From: Mallotus nudiflorus
Lineage: Eukaryota; Streptophyta; Magnoliopsida; Malpighiales; Euphorbiaceae
Length of the DNA: 64,000 nt
Direction of reading: 5' to 3'
Assembly: GCA_947683625.1 (NCBI GenBank)
Contig: CANTUR010000049.1
Span: 8,968,501 to 9,032,500 of the forward strand
The notes under the pieces were generated by a model, which ran no database searches, was not told where the DNA came from, and saw only the letters and a list, made by a program, of their open reading frames with translations. Of this stretch, positions 60,301-64,000 are shown piece after piece. Each line of letters opens with the position of its first letter. Within the stretch, counting starts at the first letter, position 1. The translations under genes and the position numbers were made by a program.

Positions 60301-63300
60301 CAGAGCTGGTTCATCCTTAATGGAATTGGAGCCATCAGTTCCAGTTAAAATTGAAAAAAAAAAAAAAAAACCTTGTCAAACTGAGCTAAAACTGTAACCA
60401 ACCGAACTAAATCCTACCTTAAATCAGGTTGGGACTGGTTCCAATTTGTTTCACTTTTTGGTAGAACCGTGAACCACTGGTTCTGAACAGTAGTCACTCT
60501 TATTAGATATAGATATAGATATAAATATATTGTATAATAATAAATTTTTTTTATTTATTTTATTTTAATTACCATTTGATAGTGTGTTAATCATTCTTTT
60601 AACAAAGTAAAATTTACATTGTAAAAATATAATAACCATACAAAGCACCATACATTACTACACTACTATTCCTCATTCAATAAAATCCATTTTTACAGTT
60701 CTCACTTTTTTTTTTTTTATAAGACTGGCTATATATTACTACATTATTATTCCTCATTCATTCAATATATTTTTACAAATTAGATAATTGTTTACATTAT
60801 GTTGTTGCTGGTTAAAAAATAATAGATAAATAAATATTTTTTGTTTAATAGGAAAGTTATATAATTTAAATATAAATAGATTCACAACAGGAGCTTTTTT
60901 TTTTTAATTACCATAAAATGAGAGTGTATTAATCAATTACATGAATCTCACTTAACTAAGAAAAATTACATTGTAAAAAAATATATTAATTATATAAAAG
61001 CACCATGACTTAATACACTACTATTCCTCATTTAATATCATACATATTTACGAATCTCACTGTTTTTTTTTTTTTTTTTTTATAGCAATGGCGATATATT
61101 ACTACACTATTATTCCTCGTTCGTTACAATATATTTTTACAAGTTAGATAATTGTTTACAATATGTCATTGCTGGTGACAATTTACAATAATGCCTATAA
61201 ATAATTTTAATAATTAAAAAAATTAAGTAAGCAATAGTTTTTTTTATTAATAAGGAGATCATATAAATTAAAGTTTTGATAGATGGTATAATATGGTCTT
61301 TTTTATTTATTTTATTTTTATTTTACTTTAATTACCATAGAATGAGAGTTTGTTAATCATTATTAACATAATAAACTTGACATTGTAAAAAATATAATAA
61401 TCATATAAAGCACCATACATTCCTACACTACTATTCCTCATTCAATAGAAAACATTTTTACAAATCTCACTTTTTTTATAAGAGTGCCGATATATTACTA
61501 CACTACTATTCCTCATTCATTACAATATACTTTTGCAAATTAGATAATTGTTTACAGTATGTTGTTGCTGGTGATAGTTTACAATAATGTCTATTGGTTA
61601 TTTTAATAATTACAAAAATAATAAATAGATAAATAATTTTTTTTATTAATAAAAAAAGTTATATAATTTAAGTATCAATAAATATTGCACAATAAAAAAT
61701 AATCATTTCTTTTTAAAATGACAATTATAGGATTCGTATTCTACACCTTAAGATAGTATTGAAAATGAGTTAACACTTGATTATTCCTTCAATAATATAA
61801 ATAAATAAATAAATAATTTAGTTATAAGATATGATTTTTTAAATCATGGCAGTAAGAATTCACACATATTTTTTTAGATTTTAGATTTGATCAATTTAGT
61901 ATGGAGTTTGAATGAGAAGACGGATTTTATTTTATTTTTTACCAATTCTCCCACACACCATTGGTGCATTATATTAAATATATATATAGCAAATAGTTTA
62001 ATTAAAATGAATTTTGTGAATAAAATGAATATTGTGAAAGCAGGTGGTACGCAATATGGACACATTTCATACTGATATGGGCAATATATTCATCCTTCTT
62101 CACTCCTCTGGAGTTTGGATTTTTTAGAGGATTACCACAGAACCTCTTCCTCCTCGATATTGCTGGTCAAATCGCTTTTCTTATAGACATCGTTGTTCGT
62201 TTCTTTGTGGCCTATCGTGACCTCCATTCCTATCGCTTGGTCTATAATCGCAATCTTATTGCCATTAGGTGGGTTTTTAGTCTCTTACATTGCCTATTTG
62301 TTTGTTTCATTTAATTCTTTTTAACTAATAATTTTTGTTTATTTTTTTTCACGTTTTTAGATACATAAAATCTCGATTTTTGGTTGATTTGTTGGGTTCC
62401 TTGCCATGGGATGCTATCTATAAGGTACCTTTTCTCATCTCATATCTCCTCTTTTCCGTGCTTCTTTTATATTTTTATTGTTTATAAAGAATCAAAATGT
62501 GAAATAATGGGAATGCATACGTTGGGATACAATAATAATAAGTTTTTAAATTTTTATAAAATTACTGGTTAAATTTCTATAAAAAATTTTTTTTACTTCA
62601 TCGCAAAAACATTTCCCAATTTTAACTTAATTGAATTCTATTTAGTCATCATGCCTTATGTGTTAAATTAATTTGTAGCCATATTTTTTATTTTTAAATA
62701 TTTTTTCACTTGCCAATTAAAAGTTGCAGATTAACCTACATACAATGGATGCTCCAACAAATTGGTGATTAAAATGGACCCTCCTTTTTTTTTTAAAACA
62801 TGTACCTCATGTTTAACACTTAACTTTTGGTTGATTGGTACTATCCAATTGTTTAATATTAATCATGTGCAATGATCATGTAGATTTAGCTTGTAGTATC
62901 TAATTAAATATCGATATATATAGCGGTTCATTACAAAATAATTTTTTTCAAAATTATTATTTTATTTTTATATAAAGAAAAAGAAATAATTACAAATTTG
63001 ATGTCTAAATTTTTCAATTTTTTTCTATTTAAGTGTCTAATTTTTTTTTTAATCAAGTGTTTGAACTTTAAAAGAACATATTAGTGTCTTTAACAAATTT
63101 AATATTGATTAGATTTTAACTCATATAAAAGTCGATCCACTTTTATTCCAATTATTAACCATATCATGTGGCACGTGTATTTCATTATTTAAAGGATAAA
63201 AATACCCTTCTTACCTTATTAAATATTATAAATTGATAAAAATAATCTCAATATTAACTTCAACCGTAGACATAAAAAGTGATTGAATAAGGGTAATTTT

Positions 63301-63952
63301 ATCCTTTAAATAATGTAACATATGTAGTAAATAATATGATTAATAACTATGATACAAGTGGATTTCGTTTGATCTGATTGAGCATCTAATCAGCATTAAA
63401 TCGGCCGAAGACATTACATTGATATGTTTTTCAAAGTTTAGATATTTAATTGTAAAAAATAAAAAATTAGACATTCAAATAGAAAAAAACTGAAAATTTC
63501 AGCAATTAAATTTGTATTTTTTCCAAAGAAAAACCATCAACTAAAAGAAATTATTTTATAATCCAACACAAATATCACTTCTCTAGTGATTAAAACTATC
63601 TGCCGTATTCAGGCTTGTGGGAGAAAAGAGGCAGCAAGGTGCATGTTATGGATCAGGCTAAGTCGGGCGCGCAGAGTGACTGAGTTTTTCGAGAGGCTGG
63701 AGAAAGATATCAGGCTCAATTACCTTTTTACAAGAATTGTAAAACTTCTTGTTGTTGAGCTCTACTGCACACACACAGCTGCGTGCATATTTTATTATCT
63801 TGCTACTACTTTGCCTCCCTCCCAGGAAGGAAACACATGGATAGGAAGTCTACAACTGGGTGACTATCATTATTCAAACTTCAGAGAAATTAATCTTTGG
63901 AAGCGATACGTAACATCACTTTACTTTGCCATTGTTACTATGGCAACTGTAG
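54120..63952 (+). CDS. SKOR/GORK: Outward-rectifying Shaker K+ channel, SKOR/GORK type, exons 1-4 (incomplete)
   Basis: Exons 54120-54328, 62044-62268, 62361-62424 and 63613-63952 join with matching phases (2, 2, 0, then 1 at the edge) to give 279 codons. The N-terminus is acidic (ELDVEEFEEDK). S1 lies at about residues 73-93 (ending SSFFTPLEFGFFRGLP), S2 at 104-128, S3 at 146-165, and S4 at 178-188 with Arg 181, 184, 186 and 187 (LWIRLSRARRV). S5 lies at 203-232 (VELYCTHTAACIFYYLATTL) and the pore helix ends in TMATVG, the first part of the TxxTxGYGD filter; the next exon would supply YGD. Family role: voltage-gated K+ efflux at the plasma membrane of guard cells (GORK) or root stele (SKOR). 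LWKRY and FFERLEK favour GORK slightly. CNB and ankyrin domains lie beyond the window. No frame breaks seen. Confidence 0.93.
55800..56260 (+). repeat. T-rich repeat with fold-back centre in intron 1
   Basis: Units of about 100 bp with GGTTCATTTTTATTTTTTGA and TTGTTGTGGTTATTTTTCTG repeat two to three times. Near 56100-56200 the complementary A-rich version appears (AAAAATAACTAAAAACAATC), so the RNA could fold back on itself. Confidence 0.65.
57593..57974. mobile_element. hAT-type MITE, 382 bp
   Basis: Ends CAAGGTGAGCA and TGCACACCTCTA are inverted repeats (TAGAGGTGTGCA form). The 8-bp flanks CTGGTAAC (57585-57592) and ATGGTAAC (57975-57982) match at seven of eight. It is non-coding, with short GTTCGGTTCAG/CTGAACCAAA inverted pieces inside. 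Confidence 0.8.
58392..58757. mobile_element. hAT-type MITE, 366 bp
   Basis: Ends TAGTGGTCATGG and CCATGACTACTTCTA are inverted repeats with a 3-base offset. Flanks GGAATGGG and AGAATGGG (7 of 8). GGTTC/GAACC-rich inside, with a poly-A tract. Confidence 0.7.
59800..61710 (+). repeat. Four-unit tandem array in intron 1
   Basis: Units of 350-420 bp start near 59800, 60540, 60895 and 61295. Each has AATTACCATAGAATGAGAGT, then CACCATACATTACTACACTA CTATTCCTCATTC, then a second TATTCCTCATTC, then AATTGTTTACA.TATGT..TTGCTGGT and a run to AGTTATATAATTTAA. The first and second are separated by a GGTTC-type element (about 60174-60510). Units differ from each other by many substitutions, so the array is not recent. 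Confidence 0.8.
60174..60510. mobile_element. GGTTC-rich hAT-like element between array units 1 and 2
   Basis: Begins TTAGGGTTGGTCATGGGC and ends near AGTAGTCACTCTTA, a weaker inverted match than in the 58392 element. It has the same GGTTC/GAACC composition and central poly-A. No clear duplication at the flanks. Confidence 0.5.
62044..62268 (+). CDS. SKOR/GORK: K+ channel exon 2 (S1-S2)
   Basis: Acceptor AAAGCAG, then G completing the Arg codon. Encodes WYAIWTHFILIWAIYSSFF through LDIAGQIAFLIDIVVRFFVA and YRDLHSYRLVYNRNLIAI. Donor AG|GTGGGT. Confidence 0.92.
62269..62360 (+). other. K+ channel intron 2 (92 bp)
   Basis: GTGGGT donor, T-rich tract, CGTTTTTAG acceptor. Confidence 0.85.
62361..62424 (+). 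CDS. SKOR/GORK: K+ channel exon 3 (S3)
   Basis: Acceptor CGTTTTTAG. Encodes YIKSRFLVDLLGSLPWDAIY plus Lys. Donor AAG|GTACCT, phase 0. The intron before it is 92 bp. Confidence 0.9.
62425..63612 (+). other. K+ channel intron 3 (1.2 kb)
   Basis: GTACCT donor and CCGTATTCAG acceptor. Almost half is the fold-back MITE at 62983-63524; the rest is AT-rich. Confidence 0.8.
62983..63524. mobile_element. Mutator-type fold-back MITE, 542 bp, TSD AAAGAAAAA
   Basis: Arms of about 240 bp (62983-63225 and 63285-63524) are inverted copies. ATTACAAATTTGATGTC with TTTTTTCTATTTAAGTGTC on the left mirrors AGACATTCAAATAGAAAAAA with GCAATTAAATTTGTA on the right. Identical AAAGAAAAA flanks (62974-62982 and 63525-63533) give a 9-bp duplication, as for Mutator elements. 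The flanks are simple sequence, so chance similarity is possible. Confidence 0.75.
63613..63952 (+). CDS. SKOR/GORK: K+ channel exon 4 (S4 to pore helix)
   Basis: Acceptor CCGTATTCAG. Runs from ACGRKEAARC through S4, S5 and GNTWIGSLQLGDYHYSNFRE to TMATV plus one base of the filter Gly codon. Donor G|GTAAAT. Confidence 0.92.
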
Positions 63953-64000
63953 GTAAATTTTTATTACTTGTTCACTTTTATTTTGCTGTTAATCGTTAAT
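63953..64000 (+). other. Start of K+ channel intron 4
   Basis: GTAAAT donor, then T-rich sequence to the window edge. The exon with the GYGD filter is expected next. Confidence 0.8.

Larger units (their letters stand above)
54329..62043 (+). other. K+ channel intron 1 (7.7 kb), repeat-rich
   Basis: Bounded by GTAAAA and GCAG. 54,400-55,500 and 56,500-57,580 are AT-rich with nothing recognised. The repeats listed separately (T-rich array, two hAT-type MITEs, a related element, a four-unit tandem array) occupy much of the rest. Confidence 0.8.

Noticed and set aside
1..64000. tRNA, rRNA, CRISPR or organelle insert
   Set aside because: No cloverleaf, rRNA core or spaced-repeat array with unique spacers, and no plastid or mitochondrial gene seen by eye; the GACGTC arrays are tandem repeats without unique spacers.

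Overview
This is AT-rich nuclear DNA of a flowering plant, probably a eudicot. The evidence is plant-type splice sites, Ty3/gypsy and Ty1/copia retrotransposons of plant lineages, and the first four coding exons of a plant outward-rectifying Shaker K+ channel (SKOR/GORK type). I cannot name the species. Positions 1-53,600 are almost entirely transposable elements in decay. The only convincing host gene starts at 54,120 on the + strand and runs off the right edge.

Layout. 970-4042 is a 3-kb LTR (+ strand); a related LTR in reverse orientation lies at 17268-20389. Two Tat/Ogre-lineage gypsy elements lie in opposite orientations. Element 1 (minus strand, 16819 to 5640) keeps its 5' LTR, primer-binding site, gag, protease, G-patch-like segment, RT and part of RNase H. 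Element 2 (plus strand, 20390 to 30868) keeps the end of RT, RNase H, a second archaeal-type RNase H, integrase and its 3' LTR. Between pol and the 3' LTR both carry genes on the strand opposite to gag-pol: a plant mobile domain (PMD) gene in both, and in element 2 also an intron-containing gene resembling DUF7745 proteins. Each copy has an array of about 18-19 units of roughly 40 bp centred on GACGTC upstream of the antisense PMD gene.

30869-52799 is a right-hand stack of minus-strand elements that cut one another: Athila-like 1 (its 5' LTR holds a solo copia LTR with a perfect TSD), a SIRE/Maximus-like copia, Athila-like 2, a second copia 3' end and a further LTR scrap. The matching left halves of these interrupted elements are not seen.

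The K+ channel gene has a TATA box, an upstream ORF and a possible short 5' UTR intron. Its 7.7-kb intron 1 holds hAT-type MITEs and a four-unit tandem array, and intron 3 holds a Mutator-type fold-back MITE. Exon phases agree throughout, so this gene looks intact as far as it can be seen.

The most interesting structure is the antisense PMD/DUF7745 module with its own TATA boxes, introns and ACGT-core array, kept in two inverted copies. Antisense extra ORFs in Tat-lineage elements are a known phenomenon. I cannot tell from sequence alone whether the two-gene arrangement and the array are new.
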